Assembly: GCF_013255915.1 (NCBI RefSeq)
Contig: NZ_CP053896.1
Span: forward strand, 1,674,001 to 1,738,000
Origin: Providencia rettgeri
GTDB lineage: Bacteria > Pseudomonadota > Gammaproteobacteria > Enterobacterales > Enterobacteriaceae
Reading direction: 5' to 3'
DNA length: 64,000 nt
Shown: positions 28,072-39,848 of the stretch, piece by piece
How positions within the stretch are numbered: position 1 is the stretch's first letter
How the letters are laid out: the number at the start of each line of letters is the position of its first letter
Notes under the pieces: model-generated
The model's input: the letters and a program-made list of their open reading frames with translations, nothing else
The model's database searches: none
Told to the model about the DNA's origin: nothing
Made by a program: the position numbers and the translations under genes

Positions 28072-31000
28072 ATGGAAATTTTGCGTGGTTCACCTGCTCT
28101 ATCAGCATTTCGTATTACCCGCCTTTTGGCACTGTTTGTAGAAAAACAGCTTCCTGTCACGGATATCTATGCTGAGTATATGCACTTTGCTGAAGTTTCG
28201 GCGCCGTTGAGTGATGGTGAGCAAGGCAAACTGAGCAGTTTGTTAAAGTACGGCCCTTCTCTGGCAGAGCACGACCCATTCGGTAAGCTTATTTTAGTGA
28301 CTCCTCGTCCGGGAACTATCTCTCCATGGTCTTCAAAAGCAACAGATATTGCACACAACTGTGGTCTTAATCAAGTCAAGCGTATTGAACGTGGGGTTGC
28401 TTATTATGTCCAAGGTGATGCACTGACCCAAGAGCAGTGGCATGAAGTGATCGCTATTTTGCACGATCGCATGATGGAAAGCATTTTCTCTTCTTTTGAA
28501 CAAGCGAGCGCATTATTTGTGCAGCACCAGCCAGCACCAATGAAATCCATTGATGTGATTGCGGGTGGTCGTATTGCATTGGAAACAGCAAACAGGGAAA
28601 TGGGACTGGCATTAGCTGATGACGAAATTGATTACCTGTTAGAGGCCTTTGTCGGGTTAAAACGTAATCCAACGGATGTTGAGCTCTACATGTTTGCTCA
28701 AGCAAACTCAGAACACTGTCGCCACAAAATCTTTAATGCAGATTGGGTGATTGATGGCGAAGAGCAGCCTAAATCGCTGTTTAAAATGATTAAAAATACG
28801 TTTGAAAAAACACCTGACCACGTTTTATCGGCATATAAAGATAACGCAGCCGTGATGGAAGGTTCGCCTGTTGGTCGTTTCTTCCCTGAGCCTGAAGGGC
28901 GCACTTACCGCTATCACCAAGAAGATGCTCATATCTTAATGAAAGTGGAAACCCATAACCACCCAACAGCGATTTCGCCTTGGCCAGGCGCAGCAACAGG
29001 CTCTGGTGGTGAAATTCGTGATGAAGGCGCAACAGGTCGCGGCGCGAAGCCAAAAGCAGGTTTAGTCGGTTTTTCGGTTTCTAACCTACGTATTCCTGGT
29101 TTTGAACAGCCTTGGGAAGAAGATTTCGGTAAACCAGAGCGCATTGTGACCGCTTTGGATATTATGATGGAAGGGCCATTAGGCGGTGCGGCATTTAATA
29201 ATGAATTTGGTCGCCCTGCGTTATTAGGCTATTTCCGTACTTATGAAGAAAAGGTCAATAGCCACAATGGAGAAGAGTTACGTGGTTATCATAAGCCGAT
29301 TATGTTAGCGGGGGGCATAGGAAATATCCGTGCAGACCACGTACAGAAAGGCGAAATTACGGTCGGTGCAAAACTCATTGTACTCGGTGGCCCTTCAATG
29401 AATATCGGGTTAGGTGGTGGAGCTGCATCATCAATGGCATCGGGCCAATCAGATGCAGACCTAGATTTTGCTTCGGTACAGCGCGATAACGCAGAGATGG
29501 AACGCCGTTGCCAAGAAGTCATCGATAGCTGCTGGCAACTTGGTGATGATAACCCAATTTTATTTATCCATGACGTAGGCGCAGGCGGTTTGTCGAACGC
29601 AATGCCAGAATTGGTCAGTGATGGTGGCCGTGGTGGGCGCTTTGAGTTACGTAAGATTCTCAATGATGAGCCAGGAATGAGCCCATTGGAGGTCTGGTGT
29701 AACGAATCTCAAGAACGTTATGTAATGGCCGTTTCACCAGAGCAGCTTCCTGTGTTCACCGCAATTTGTGAGCGTGAACGTGCGCCGTTTGCAGTGATTG
29801 GGGAAGCCACTGAAGAACGTCATTTGACATTAAATGATGAACATTTTGCTAACCAACCGATTGATATGCCACTGGATGTTTTATTAGGCAAAACGCCAAA
29901 AATGTTGCGTGATGTAATAACATTAAAGGCGGAACCGGATTCATTAGACAGAACAGCGATTAATTTAAATGAAGCGGTGAAACGTGTCCTGCATTTACCA
30001 GCCGTAGCTGAAAAAACATTCTTAATTACCATTGGCGACCGAACCGTTACAGGCATGGTTGCTCGTGATCAGATGGTTGGCCCATGGCAAATTCCTGTCG
30101 CTGACTGTGCAGTAACGACTGCAAGTTTAGATAGCTACTATGGGGAATCCATGTCTATTGGTGAAAGAACGCCAGTAGCATTGGTGGATTTCGCTGCATC
30201 AGCACGCATGGCCGTGGGTGAAGCATTAACCAATATTGCATGTTCATATGTGCAAGATTTAAAACGCGTTAAATTGTCTGCAAACTGGATGGCAGCGGCA
30301 GGGCATCCGGGGGAAGACGCAGGTTTATATGAAGCGGTTAAAGCGGTAGGGGAAGAGCTTTGTCCTGCGCTAGGCCTAACCATCCCTGTTGGTAAAGATT
30401 CCATGTCAATGAAAACTCGTTGGCAGCAGGATGGTGAAGAGCGTGAAATGACGTCGCCACTTTCCTTGGTGATTAGTGCATTTGGCCGTGTTGAAGATGT
30501 CCGCTTAACAGTGACACCTGAACTAAAAACAGGTCATGATAATGCCTTGTTATTAATTGACCTCGGGCAAGGCCATAACGCGCTGGGCGGTTCTGCACTC
30601 GCACAGGTATATCGTCAGTTAGGCAATAAAGCCCCTGATGTACGTAGCCCTGAAGTATTGCTTGGCTTCTTTAATACCATTCAGAAGTTATTATCCGAGC
30701 AAAAATTATTAGCCTATCATGACCGCTCAGATGGCGGCTTGCTCGTCACTTTAGTGGAAATGGCTTTTGCGGGTCATTGCGGTATTAATGTTGATATTAG
30801 CTCTTTTGATGAAGACACGCTCGCAGCATTATTCAACGAAGAGTTAGGCGCTGTCATTCAAATTAATGAAGCCGATAGAGCGTATGTGGCAGAATGTTTT
30901 GCACAAGTAGGGCTTACAGGCTGCGTTCATTATTTAGGTTCTGCAATACAAGATGATGCCGTGATCATCAATAGCCGAGATACGGTTGTTTACCGCGAAT

Positions 31001-31959
31001 CTCGCAGTTTATTGCGCCAATGGTGGGCTGAAACGACTTGGCAAATGCAGCGCTTGCGCGATAACGAAGTGTGTGCAGACGAAGAACATACAATGAAACA
31101 GGATAACCAAGACCCAGGTTTGAATGTGAAATTGACTTATGACATTGAAGAAGACATTGCTGCACCATTTATTTTGTCAGGTGTACGTCCTAAAGTAGCT
31201 GTTTTACGTGAACAAGGTGTGAATTCACATGTGGAAATGGCGGCAGCCTTTGACCGTGCTGGTTTCGATGCAATTGATGTGCATATGAGTGATTTACTCG
31301 CAGGTAACTTGTCTTTGGAACAATTCCAAGCATTAGTGGCTTGTGGCGGTTTCTCTTATGGTGACGTATTAGGTGCGGGTGAAGGTTGGGCAAAATCTAT
31401 TTTATTCAACAATAAAGTCCGTGATGAATTTGAGACATTCTTTAACCGTGCTGATACTTTATCTCTGGGGGTATGTAATGGTTGCCAGATGATGTCGAAC
31501 TTACATACGCTTATCCCAGGTGCTGAATTCTGGCCCCGTTTTGTACGTAACCGTTCTGAACGTTTTGAAGCACGCTTTAGCTTAGTTGAAATAGCAAAAA
31601 GCCCATCACTGTTACTGCAAGATATGACAGGTTCTCGTATGCCGATAGCGGTTTCTCATGGGGAAGGGCAAGTGGAAACCCGTGCAGCCGCACATTTACA
31701 GCAATTAGAAGATAATGGGCTGGTGGCAATGCGCTTCGTGAATAACTACGGTCAGGTAACTGAGCAATATCCAGCTAACCCGAATGGGTCAGTTAATGGT
31801 ATTACGTCGGTGACCTCGAAAGATGGCCGAGCAACGATCATGATGCCGCACCCTGAGCGTGTTTTCCGCACTGTGAGTAATTCATGGCACCCTGAAAATT
31901 GGGGAGAAGATAGCCCGTGGATGCGCATTTTCCGTAACGCACGTAAGCAATTAGGTTAA
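28072..31959 (+). CDS. purL: Phosphoribosylformylglycinamidine synthase
   Basis: PurL converts FGAR, glutamine and ATP to FGAM in purine synthesis. The 1295-residue single-chain enzyme equals the E. coli length. It has the N-terminal linker and PurS-like part, the synthetase domains ([16 protein letters not shown]-type motif near residue 215, [20 protein letters not shown] near 290-310), and a C-terminal class I glutamine amidotransferase with the nucleophile Cys in [12 protein letters not shown] and the closing HGEG and PHPER segments. A PurR operator controls it. Confidence 0.98.
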   Translation: MEILRGSPALSAFRITRLLALFVEKQLPVTDIYAEYMHFAEVSAPLSDGEQGKLSSLLKYGPSLAEHDPFGKLILVTPRPGTISPWSSKATDIAHNCGLNQVKRIERGVAYYVQGDALTQEQWHEVIAILHDRMMESIFSSFEQASALFVQHQPAPMKSIDVIAGGRIALETANREMGLALADDEIDYLLEAFVGLKRNPTDVELYMFAQANSEHCRHKIFNADWVIDGEEQPKSLFKMIKNTFEKTPDHVLSAYKDNAAVMEGSPVGRFFPEPEGRTYRYHQEDAHILMKVETHNHPTAISPWPGAATGSGGEIRDEGATGRGAKPKAGLVGFSVSNLRIPGFEQPWEEDFGKPERIVTALDIMMEGPLGGAAFNNEFGRPALLGYFRTYEEKVNSHNGEELRGYHKPIMLAGGIGNIRADHVQKGEITVGAKLIVLGGPSMNIGLGGGAASSMASGQSDADLDFASVQRDNAEMERRCQEVIDSCWQLGDDNPILFIHDVGAGGLSNAMPELVSDGGRGGRFELRKILNDEPGMSPLEVWCNESQERYVMAVSPEQLPVFTAICERERAPFAVIGEATEERHLTLNDEHFANQPIDMPLDVLLGKTPKMLRDVITLKAEPDSLDRTAINLNEAVKRVLHLPAVAEKTFLITIGDRTVTGMVARDQMVGPWQIPVADCAVTTASLDSYYGESMSIGERTPVALVDFAASARMAVGEALTNIACSYVQDLKRVKLSANWMAAAGHPGEDAGLYEAVKAVGEELCPALGLTIPVGKDSMSMKTRWQQDGEEREMTSPLSLVISAFGRVEDVRLTVTPELKTGHDNALLLIDLGQGHNALGGSALAQVYRQLGNKAPDVRSPEVLLGFFNTIQKLLSEQKLLAYHDRSDGGLLVTLVEMAFAGHCGINVDISSFDEDTLAALFNEELGAVIQINEADRAYVAECFAQVGLTGCVHYLGSAIQDDAVIINSRDTVVYRESRSLLRQWWAETTWQMQRLRDNEVCADEEHTMKQDNQDPGLNVKLTYDIEEDIAAPFILSGVRPKVAVLREQGVNSHVEMAAAFDRAGFDAIDVHMSDLLAGNLSLEQFQALVACGGFSYGDVLGAGEGWAKSILFNNKVRDEFETFFNRADTLSLGVCNGCQMMSNLHTLIPGAEFWPRFVRNRSERFEARFSLVEIAKSPSLLLQDMTGSRMPIAVSHGEGQVETRAAAHLQQLEDNGLVAMRFVNNYGQVTEQYPANPNGSVNGITSVTSKDGRATIMMPHPERVFRTVSNSWHPENWGEDSPWMRIFRNARKQLG

Positions 31960-31988
31960 TAAATCACAAGTTCGATAGATTGTTGAAA

Positions 31989-32010
31989 AGGCCAGCTATT
32001 TTGCTGGCCT
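31989..32010 (+). terminator. Hairpin downstream of purL
   Basis: AGGCCAGC and GCTGGCCT form an 8-bp stem 30 bp after the purL stop, between converging purL and ulaD. Flanking A and T stretches support a terminator on either strand. Confidence 0.6.
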
Positions 32011-32074
32011 GAATTTTAATCGAGTGAGTTTTAAACGGAAAGGTCGGTTTTTGAGTCAGAATTATTCCTAATTA

Positions 32075-32722
32075 CTATTTCCAAAAACGATCAATTTGTT
32101 CCCTTAATGCTTCCGCCGTTTTTTTGCCTTTTTCGCCAACTAATGCACGGCCAGCAATAAAGGCTTTTGCATTGATACCATTAAATAAATGCAGGTCTTC
32201 TGGAACTATCCCGCCTGTAATTGAGAGTTCTAGTCCTAAATCAGACAGTTTGCGCATTTTTTCGATATCTTCATTGCTCCAGCCAATACCAGCGAGTTCT
32301 GCATCACGGGAACGATGGTAAATAGCTTGCGAAATGCCAAGTTCAACCCAATTTTTAGCATCGTCAAAAGTCCAATTACCATAGATTTCAATTTGGATTT
32401 CACGATTAAACTCATCGGCAACTTTTTTACAGGCAGCAATAGTGGCAATATGTGCCGCCGCTGATACTGTGATCCAATCTGCTCCCGCTTCAAATGCCAT
32501 TTTCGATAAAATGGCTCCACCATCCGTGGTTTTCATATCGCAAACTAGAATGTGGTTGGGATATTTTTGACGTAAAGTCGCGACCGCATTCATGCCTTCT
32601 GCAAAAGCTAAGATTGTGCCCACTTCAATAATATCAACGAAAGTGTGTACATTTTCAGCCACTTCGAGTGCAGCCGGTAAGTTGGTTTGGTCTAGAGCTA
32701 TTTGGATCAAAGGCTTTGTCAT
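32075..32722 (-). CDS. ulaD: 3-keto-L-gulonate-6-phosphate decarboxylase
   Basis: UlaD decarboxylates 3-keto-L-gulonate 6-phosphate to L-xylulose 5-phosphate in anaerobic L-ascorbate use. The 215-residue OMP-decarboxylase-fold enzyme begins PLIQIALDQTN and has the Mg-binding and catalytic VCDMKTTDGGAI segment, the EIYGNWT stretch, HRSRDAE, and the phosphate-binding end ITGGIVPED and AFIAGRALVG. Its ATG overlaps the preceding HAD gene by 4 bp, placing it last in the ula operon. Confidence 0.92.
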   Translation of the reverse strand: MTKPLIQIALDQTNLPAALEVAENVHTFVDIIEVGTILAFAEGMNAVATLRQKYPNHILVCDMKTTDGGAILSKMAFEAGADWITVSAAAHIATIAACKKVADEFNREIQIEIYGNWTFDDAKNWVELGISQAIYHRSRDAELAGIGWSNEDIEKMRKLSDLGLELSITGGIVPEDLHLFNGINAKAFIAGRALVGEKGKKTAEALREQIDRFWK

Positions 32723-33549
32723 TGTGATTGTCCTAAAATATTTTCATGTATGAGACGCGCAAGGCCATCACCATTGTTATCGGTAGCACAAACGAAATCC
32801 GCATGGGACTTCACGGTGTCATCAGCATTTTTCATTGCAACCCCTAAGCCTGCTAGCTTAATCATGGAGATATCGTTGTGATTATCACCAACAGCAATAA
32901 CTTGCTTCGAGTCATAACCCAGAGAATGAAGATACTCAGCTAAACGCGTGCCTTTGTTATTGCCTTTAGCAGCAAAATCGAAACGGTTTGACCATGATTT
33001 TTCTGCATTAAAAGTTTGTTTTATCCAAGGTGAGTTTAAGAAGCGCTCTAACGTAGCCGGTTCACCTTCGACGACAAATTTCCAAATATAGTCAGCGTGC
33101 TGGACTTGTTCTTCAAATGAATCAATGCGATAAATTTTTGGCGGATGGGCCATGGTTGGGTCGTTAGCCCATTGCTCCATCGCGCTCATGTAATCGATGG
33201 GATCGATTTTTGAATACACCATGGCATCGGTGATATACATCACCATTTTCAGTTTGTCCTGTTGCGCCAGTTCAATAAAAGTGAGCGCGTTCTCTTTGGT
33301 GAGAGCATTGTGTGTGAGAACTTTTTCGTTTTGGTAATCATAAATATAAGTACCATTGCAACAAATAATTGGCGTGGTTAAACCAAGCTCATCATAATAG
33401 GGGCGAGCTGCGGTATGATGGCGACCCGTGACTATCATGACATGGCATTGTTTTGCTGCTTTGTGAATGGCTTGTTTGACGGCTGGGTGGATAGTGTGTT
33501 CTTGAGTTAAAACTGTGCCATCTAAATCAAGCGCTAATACGTTATACAT
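32719..33549 (-). CDS. Cof/HAD-IIB family sugar phosphatase
   Basis: A 276-residue HAD hydrolase of the Cof (YidA-like) type: motif I ALDLDGTVLTQ, motif II VTGRH, a C2B cap in the middle, motif III Lys (AAKGNNKGTRL), and motif IV AVGDNHNDISMIKLAG. These cytosolic enzymes dephosphorylate small sugar phosphates. It lies inside the ula operon, coupled to ulaD by a 4-bp overlap, where E. coli has no such gene. It may remove phosphorylated intermediates of ascorbate breakdown; the substrate is inference. Confidence 0.82.
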   Translation of the reverse strand: MYNVLALDLDGTVLTQEHTIHPAVKQAIHKAAKQCHVMIVTGRHHTAARPYYDELGLTTPIICCNGTYIYDYQNEKVLTHNALTKENALTFIELAQQDKLKMVMYITDAMVYSKIDPIDYMSAMEQWANDPTMAHPPKIYRIDSFEEQVQHADYIWKFVVEGEPATLERFLNSPWIKQTFNAEKSWSNRFDFAAKGNNKGTRLAEYLHSLGYDSKQVIAVGDNHNDISMIKLAGLGVAMKNADDTVKSHADFVCATDNNGDGLARLIHENILGQSQ

Positions 33550-33599
33550 AGTTGATTACCTCTATTGCTAATTAATGATTCTTTTTTATTATCATTAAA

Positions 33600-34067
33600 T
33601 TAGCATAATGCTTGGTCAATAACCTGATAAACATCATCAATGGTGCGGCAGCGACGTAATTTATCAAGATCGACACCGGTTTCACTGTTTTCATCATCGA
33701 GAACGCGAGTCACTTCCATCAAGCCTTCCATATGTTCATCTGATGAGCTACCCGCTAAGGTGATCAGCACATCAACGGGTTCATCCTCGCCATCAAAAAT
33801 AATGGGTTTGTCTAGAGTGACTAAAGCAAAGGCTGTTTTTAGTACACCATCTTCAGGTCTTGCATGGGGAAGGGCCAAATTAGGTGCGATACAAATATAA
33901 GGCCCAAGTTTTTCGACGCTGCTGATGATTGCCTCATGATAACTGGGTTTTATCGCCCCCGAAGCGATGAGCAGGTCTGTACCTATCTTAATAGCATCAC
34001 GCCAGTTATCAGCGGATGCTTTTAGCTGTATCGAATTATTGTCGATTAGTGATTGTTTAAATCCCAT
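33600..34067 (-). CDS. ulaC: PTS ascorbate-specific EIIA component
   Basis: UlaC passes phosphate from HPr to the UlaB domain of the ascorbate PTS. The 155-residue EIIA of the mannitol/fructose type carries the phosphorylated His68 in LALPHARPEDG. The start at 34067 is preferred: AGGAAGG lies 5 nt upstream, and MGFKQSLIDNNSIQL aligns with E. coli UlaC. In-frame ATG 34070 and TTG 34088 are possible. It lies between the fused permease and the HAD gene. Confidence 0.9.
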   Translation of the reverse strand: MGFKQSLIDNNSIQLKASADNWRDAIKIGTDLLIASGAIKPSYHEAIISSVEKLGPYICIAPNLALPHARPEDGVLKTAFALVTLDKPIIFDGEDEPVDVLITLAGSSSDEHMEGLMEVTRVLDDENSETGVDLDKLRRCRTIDDVYQVIDQALC

Positions 34068-34139
34068 CATTGCCTTCCTATTTTTCAACGTTAAGGGAGT
34101 AGATACCGTTATGAGCGATATCTATTCCTATGACTTAGG

Positions 34140-35894
34140 CTATTTATTTCCGATAAAATTAGTATGTATGATATCGAGTAGTTCATCACCGAATGAGTTA
34201 GGGTTGAGCATATTTTGTACGCCAAGCACAAATTTCCCATCACCGGGGTCCATTTCTGAGCTTAAATGCTTAGAGGAAACGATAATATCAGTGGCTGTTA
34301 ATTTTGATTTATAGTCAGATACGGCGCAGGAGTCCATGATGTGTGGGATCCCTTTTTTCTCAAGATACTGGCCAATTTTCATTTTCATCATCATTGACGA
34401 GCCTTGTCCATTACCGCAAACTGCTAAGATACGTACAGGTTTAGCGCCGCTATTTTCAAGTGGGGCTGCTTCAGCTTTCTCATTGATCTGAATTTCAGTT
34501 TTGGTAGGACTTTGTGCGTCTTCTTCAGCGCGTAATTTTTTTGCGGCAAAGTACATATAGACAAAGGAGAGGGCGACAACCACAAAGAAGAACATTTTAG
34601 AGAAAGACAAACCTTGCATAATGACAGGGAAAGCTAATGCCCAGTCGGCCATTCCCATCCAACCGCTAAATTCAGTACCTTGTCGATTGATAAGATCAAT
34701 GGCCCAAGCGGAACCTAATATCTCGATAACGCCCATGACAAAACAGACTTTCATAACCGCTTTCCAGCCGCCAAAATGGTTTGCAAAGATACCAATAGTG
34801 GCGTTGGAGAAAAACATTGGGATAAAACCAGGAATAATCATAATTGGCGAGTTAAATGCCAACATACCCAGAACGGCAACAAATTGCCCAATTGCCCCCC
34901 ACATAAAGCCAAACACCATCGCATTAGGTGAGAAAGCGTAGATTGCCGCACAATCGATAGCGAGCACAGCGTTGGGAATGACACGTTCGGAGATCCCTTT
35001 AAAGGCCTCAGAAAGCTCGGCAACAAACATTCGCACACCCGTAACAATGATTTGGATAGCAACGGCAAATTTTAAACCTGTTTCAATAATATAAATGGTC
35101 CAGTGGGTGGTCCCTGCCATGGTTTGCAGATTAGGTATACCAAAGGAAATTAAGATCACACCAAAGAATAAGGTCATCACAATGGCAGTAGCGGAAATAC
35201 TGTCATGGAAGATATGCAGCCATTTGGGCAGTTTTAAATTATCAACACTGTCTTTTCTATCCCCCAATTTCGGGGAAACTTTGGTTGCTATCCATGAGGC
35301 AAACTGCTGCTGGTGGCCGATAGAAAAACCGGCACCGCCAGTGACTTCTTGCGTTGGCTTAAACATAATATTGGAAGAAATTCCCCAATACAGCGCCATT
35401 AATACCGCAGAATACAAAATGGTTTCCCACATGCTTGAGCCGAGCACAAAATAGAAAACAGCGATTAGGCCTGCTTGTTGAAACATAATATGCCCTGTCA
35501 ACATAATGGTACGAATACCCGTGACGCGGCGAAAAAGGACTAAAACAATATTAATTGCGAGAGCTAATAAAACGGTATAGCCCACCCAAGAATAGTTATC
35601 ACCCATGGCTTCCATTGTCGCCATCATTGACGTATATGGATCAATAACTGAGCCCGTAAGTCCATGGTATTCAGACATTTTTTCTATTACGGGTTTAAAA
35701 CTGGAAACTAAAGTACTGGCTCCAACGCCAACTAGCATAAAACCAACAATCGTTTTGATTGTCCCTTTGAGGATTGTCGTGCCATCGCGCTTTAATAGCC
35801 AATAACCAATAAATGTGACTAAGCCTAATAATAGAGGCGCTTTTGTCATTACTTGGCTGTAAAAAATATAGAAAGCGTCGTATAAAAAATCCAT
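34140..35894 (-). CDS. ulaA: Fused PTS ascorbate-specific EIICB permease (UlaA-UlaB)
   Basis: A 584-residue fusion of the ascorbate permease EIIC (residues about 1-455, many membrane spans, e.g. [20 protein letters not shown] and [20 protein letters not shown]) to a C-terminal EIIB domain (about 487-584) with its phosphorylated Cys493 in [11 protein letters not shown]. An acidic linker ([20 protein letters not shown]) joins them. E. coli makes the two parts from separate genes ulaA and ulaB. The start 35894 follows GAGGT; an upstream in-frame codon at 35912 lacks this site. It heads the operon ulaAB-ulaC-HAD-ulaD. Confidence 0.92.
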   Translation of the reverse strand: MDFLYDAFYIFYSQVMTKAPLLLGLVTFIGYWLLKRDGTTILKGTIKTIVGFMLVGVGASTLVSSFKPVIEKMSEYHGLTGSVIDPYTSMMATMEAMGDNYSWVGYTVLLALAINIVLVLFRRVTGIRTIMLTGHIMFQQAGLIAVFYFVLGSSMWETILYSAVLMALYWGISSNIMFKPTQEVTGGAGFSIGHQQQFASWIATKVSPKLGDRKDSVDNLKLPKWLHIFHDSISATAIVMTLFFGVILISFGIPNLQTMAGTTHWTIYIIETGLKFAVAIQIIVTGVRMFVAELSEAFKGISERVIPNAVLAIDCAAIYAFSPNAMVFGFMWGAIGQFVAVLGMLAFNSPIMIIPGFIPMFFSNATIGIFANHFGGWKAVMKVCFVMGVIEILGSAWAIDLINRQGTEFSGWMGMADWALAFPVIMQGLSFSKMFFFVVVALSFVYMYFAAKKLRAEEDAQSPTKTEIQINEKAEAAPLENSGAKPVRILAVCGNGQGSSMMMKMKIGQYLEKKGIPHIMDSCAVSDYKSKLTATDIIVSSKHLSSEMDPGDGKFVLGVQNMLNPNSFGDELLDIIHTNFIGNK

Positions 35895-36023
35895 ATTTTT
35901 ACCTCTAATCAAATTGTATTTGTAATTTATCTGGGTCAGAGATGATTCATATTGATCGTATCTGGTGTTATTGCGATATAATCATTTAAAGGGGTTAAAC
36001 AATCCCGCAAAAATCAAATGTGA

Positions 36024-36036
36024 TCATATGTAATCA
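36024..36036. promoter_or_regulatory. Repeat A, candidate UlaR operator
   Basis: TCATATGTAATCA, 130 bp upstream of the ulaAB start. The same motif recurs near 36131 and 36251 in the same gap. UlaR binding is inferred from position and repetition. Confidence 0.45.
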
Positions 36037-36130
36037 CGAATTGCTCTTTTATGATTGTTTGCATTTGTCTGTTTTTTTACCAGTAAAAAAATAAATAAAT
36101 GGCGACTTGATCACGTAATATTTAAAATAT

Positions 36131-36142
36131 CCATATGTATCA
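36131..36142. promoter_or_regulatory. Repeat B, candidate UlaR operator
   Basis: CCATATGTATCA, a one-base-shorter version of repeat A, 107 bp from it. Confidence 0.35.
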
Positions 36143-36250
36143 ATGTGATATTTTTACTTGAATCAAATATTGTTTTTTTGCATAAGCAAAGGTTGACAAT
36201 ATTAGATGAGATAAATAGAATCAAAACTAATCACTAGTAATCATTTTGAG

Positions 36251-36263
36251 TCATATGTCATCA
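36251..36263. promoter_or_regulatory. Repeat C, candidate UlaR operator
   Basis: TCATATGTCATCA, one mismatch from repeat A, 34 bp upstream of the ulaR start codon. Confidence 0.45.
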
Positions 36264-36296
36264 TGGTCGTGATTATTAACTAATAAGGCGATGATT

Positions 36297-37052
36297 ATGA
36301 ATGAAGTGCAAAGACACAATGAAATATTGTCGTTATTGGAAACACATCGAGTGATCAATGTTTCTCATATAACCGAACAATTTAGTGTGTCTCCTGCAAC
36401 TGCTCGTCGTGATATTTCAAAGTTAGATGGGCAAGGTAAATTGCGAAAAGTCCGTAATGGTGCAGAACGTATTGAAAATAAAAAGCGTAAGTGGACACCG
36501 TTAAACATCAATAGTACTGAGCACTATGAAGAAAAGTCTGAAATCGCAATTAAAGCGGCAGAACTTTGTCTTCCGGGAGAAAGCGCTGTAATTAACTGTG
36601 GTTCAACCGCGTTTATGTTAGGGCAGCAGTTGTGCGGTAAAAACGTGCAAATTGTGACGAATTATTTTCCATTAGCGAGTTATTTGATTGACCAAGACCA
36701 TGATGACGTCATTTTAATCGGTGGGCAGTATAACAAAGCACAAAACATTTTTTTGAATCCTGCTTTGAACACGTTAATGGGCTATGCCGGTAACTGGATG
36801 TTTACTTCAGGTAAAGGATTAACGGAAGCTGGCTTATACAAAGCGGATATGTTAACTGCGGTAGCAGAGCAGCAAATGCTTGATCAAATTGATAAATTAG
36901 TCGTTGTTGTAGACAGTTCCAAAGTGGGTCATCGAACGGGAATGTTATTTTGCCCAGCTAATAAGATAGATGTTCTTATCACTGGAAGAAATGCCAATGC
37001 TGAGGTTATCAAAGCGATTGCCGAGCAGGGCACGCGAGTGATACTGGTTTAA
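36297..37052 (+). CDS. ulaR: HTH-type transcriptional repressor UlaR
   Basis: UlaR is the DeoR-family repressor of the ula genes, relieved by L-ascorbate 6-phosphate. The start at 36297 gives 251 residues, the E. coli length, and MNEVQRHN aligns with E. coli MTEAQRHQ; AAGG is 8 nt upstream. The ATG at 36291 would add two residues. It has the DeoR helix-turn-helix (EQFSVSPATARRDISKL) and the sugar-phosphate-sensing domain with NCGSTAFMLGQQ and VTNYFPLASYL. It diverges from ulaAB. Confidence 0.92.
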   Translation: MNEVQRHNEILSLLETHRVINVSHITEQFSVSPATARRDISKLDGQGKLRKVRNGAERIENKKRKWTPLNINSTEHYEEKSEIAIKAAELCLPGESAVINCGSTAFMLGQQLCGKNVQIVTNYFPLASYLIDQDHDDVILIGGQYNKAQNIFLNPALNTLMGYAGNWMFTSGKGLTEAGLYKADMLTAVAEQQMLDQIDKLVVVVDSSKVGHRTGMLFCPANKIDVLITGRNANAEVIKAIAEQGTRVILV

Positions 37053-37097
37053 TTCCGTCGAATACCTGATTTTTTAATATAGACAAATTCAGCTGCC

Positions 37098-37123
37098 ATG
37101 CCTTAATTTCTCGATTAAGGCAT
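37098..37123 (+). terminator. Hairpin between ulaR and ulaG
   Basis: ATGCCTTAAT and ATTAAGGCAT form a perfect 10-bp stem with a TTCTCG loop, 46 bp after ulaR. No T-tract follows, so it may only lower read-through into ulaG. Confidence 0.45.
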
Positions 37124-37141
37124 CAGGCTCCCTACATCTAA

Positions 37142-38233
<1,092 letters not shown>

Positions 38234-38252
38234 TTAATCCTGCTATTAAAAG

Positions 38253-38285
38253 CAGCGTTTAAGGAAACTTAGACGCTGTTTTTTT
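38253..38285 (+). terminator. Terminator of ulaG
   Basis: CAGCGTtTAAG and CTTAgACGCTG form a stem with a GAAA loop, followed by TTTTTTT, 20 bp after the ulaG stop. Confidence 0.85.
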
Positions 38286-38366
38286 ATTTTATTTAAAAAA
38301 TATATATATTCAAATAATATGTATTGCCAATATATTTATTATCTATGTGGCATTATTTTTTATTAA

Positions 38367-38836
38367 TCTACTGACGTTGACTGTCTTAATTTAATATTTT
38401 CTAATGTTAGTGTTATCAATGTAGATAACTTATCTGATTCAATAAAAATAATTTTTGCTGATTTAATTTCAGTTGTTAATGATGTTAAATTTAAAAACTT
38501 TTTAGAAAACCTAACAGGAAGTAAAGTAAATATTATATCAAACATGTACTTAAGCAAGTTTGATAAAGATGATTTTCTAACTACACATTGTGACTCCGAT
38601 GATGGGATAGGTATTGTAATTAACCTAACAAAGGAATGGGAAGCAAATTATGGAGGATTAACGATGATTTTAGATAAGGATAAAAAGACAATTTAGATAC
38701 TTTTATCCCGTCATATTTAAATATTTTAATTTTTGATACAAAAAAAAGAAAAATCCCACATTTCGTTTCCACAGTGACATCTAATAGAACAAGTAAAAGA
38801 ATGGCATTAGTTGTGAGGTATAATGAAGCAAATTAA
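38367..38836 (+). pseudogene. Degenerate 2-oxoglutarate/Fe(II)-dependent oxygenase
   Basis: A broken prolyl-4-hydroxylase-like oxygenase. The first frame (38367-38696) has no plausible start codon, so the N-terminus is lost or highly diverged. It encodes YLSKFDKDDFLTTHCDSDDG, whose HxD (His 38586, Asp 38592) is the iron-binding pair. It hits TAG at 38694. Restoring one A in the A5 run at 38682-38686 continues in frame through the distal His (HFVSTV, His 38759) and the co-substrate Arg (SKRMALVVRY) to TAA 38834-38836. That end overlaps the exporter gene by 14 bp, so the two once formed an operon. Substrate unknown. A sequencing error could explain the shift but not the missing start. Confidence 0.7.
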
Positions 38837-39695
38837 AGTACTTCTTTGTGCTATTTTAATATCATTCATATGGGGGAGTGCATTTCCTATATCAAAACTA
38901 GCGATTGACCAAGTAGGTGTTTGGGCTTTTAGAATCTACTCCCTAATTATTTCAGTTATTTTTTTGTGCTTTGTTTTTTTCTTTTTTAGTCGGTGTCGGT
39001 TTAATTTTCGAGAGTTTGTAAACAGTATCCCACTTGGTTTTTTAAATATTTTTTTAGTTCCTATATTAAATAGTTTGGCGTTAAAGTATACAGAAGCGGT
39101 AAAGGCATCTGTACTTGTTTATACAATGCCAGTAATGGCAACAGTTGTATTGGGTGTAATAAATAAACATATTGAAACTCGGTCAGTATTTGTATCTTTG
39201 TTATGCATTAGTGGTATTTTTATCTTTATATCACCAGTTGGTATAAGTATTGGTGAAATGATAATTTTATTAAGTGCATTTATGTGGGCGCTAGGAACTA
39301 TTTTATCTGAAAAAATTACCATGAAAATAAACCTAACTTCAAAAGTATTTTATCAAAATATAGTATCATTTATTTTTCTTATTTTATTAATTCCATTTTT
39401 AAATGTTGATTTAAACATATTGAGTAATATACATTCTGAATTTTTTATGAGTGTATATATACCAATTATCTATATGGGGATAGCTAATGGCGTGATTGTT
39501 TATGTTCTTTGGTATTATATGATAGGGTATGGTGGCGCAAAGCTTTCATCATACTCAATTCTTATTTCACCAATCATTAGTGTGATGATTTCATCCTATC
39601 TTTTAGATGAGACAATGACAATTTCGATGATAATCGGTATGTTATTTATTTTGTTAAGTATGTTAATTGTACTTTCAGAAAAAAATAAAAATTGA
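38823..39695 (+). CDS. EamA-family (DMT) transporter
   Basis: A 290-residue inner-membrane protein with ten predicted spans in two EamA repeats (about residues 5-135 and 145-285). It has the family opening ISFIWGSAFPISKLAIDQ and, in the second half, a typical NGVIVYVLWYYMIGYGGAKL stretch. These proteins mostly export amino acids or small metabolites. It overlaps the oxygenase remnant, so it may have exported that enzyme's product. Codon use is more AT-rich than in backbone genes, suggesting transfer. Substrate unknown. Confidence 0.85.
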   Translation: MKQIKVLLCAILISFIWGSAFPISKLAIDQVGVWAFRIYSLIISVIFLCFVFFFFSRCRFNFREFVNSIPLGFLNIFLVPILNSLALKYTEAVKASVLVYTMPVMATVVLGVINKHIETRSVFVSLLCISGIFIFISPVGISIGEMIILLSAFMWALGTILSEKITMKINLTSKVFYQNIVSFIFLILLIPFLNVDLNILSNIHSEFFMSVYIPIIYMGIANGVIVYVLWYYMIGYGGAKLSSYSILISPIISVMISSYLLDETMTISMIIGMLFILLSMLIVLSEKNKN

Positions 39696-39742
39696 TATTG
39701 AAGTCACCGATAATATGCTTTTAGTGATTATTTTCTTATGGG

Positions 39743-39784
39743 GCACATTCCCCCTCCGCCCTTATGGGTGAAGGGAGAATGTGC
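39743..39784. terminator. Long hairpin between the EamA gene and afuC
   Basis: GCACATTC and GAATGTGC enclose a further C-rich/G-rich helix (39751-39761 with 39766-39776) and a TTAT loop, giving a stem of about 18 bp with few mismatches between convergent genes. It likely ends or protects transcripts from both sides. No T-tract is present. Confidence 0.55.
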
Positions 39785-39848
39785 TATTCACAATGCTAAG
39801 TTTCCCTTGTTACCTAATGACATTTTGTATTATTCAAAGAGTGAGATA

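Noticed and set aside
36019-36037. Possible CRP site (TGTGA...TCACG) upstream of ulaAB
   Set aside because: The half-sites are 10 bp apart instead of 6, so it does not fit CRP; the sequence is better explained as part of a repeated motif.
38363-38557. 64-codon minus-strand open frame
   Set aside because: It is antisense to the oxygenase remnant, whose conserved motifs on the plus strand explain the sequence better.
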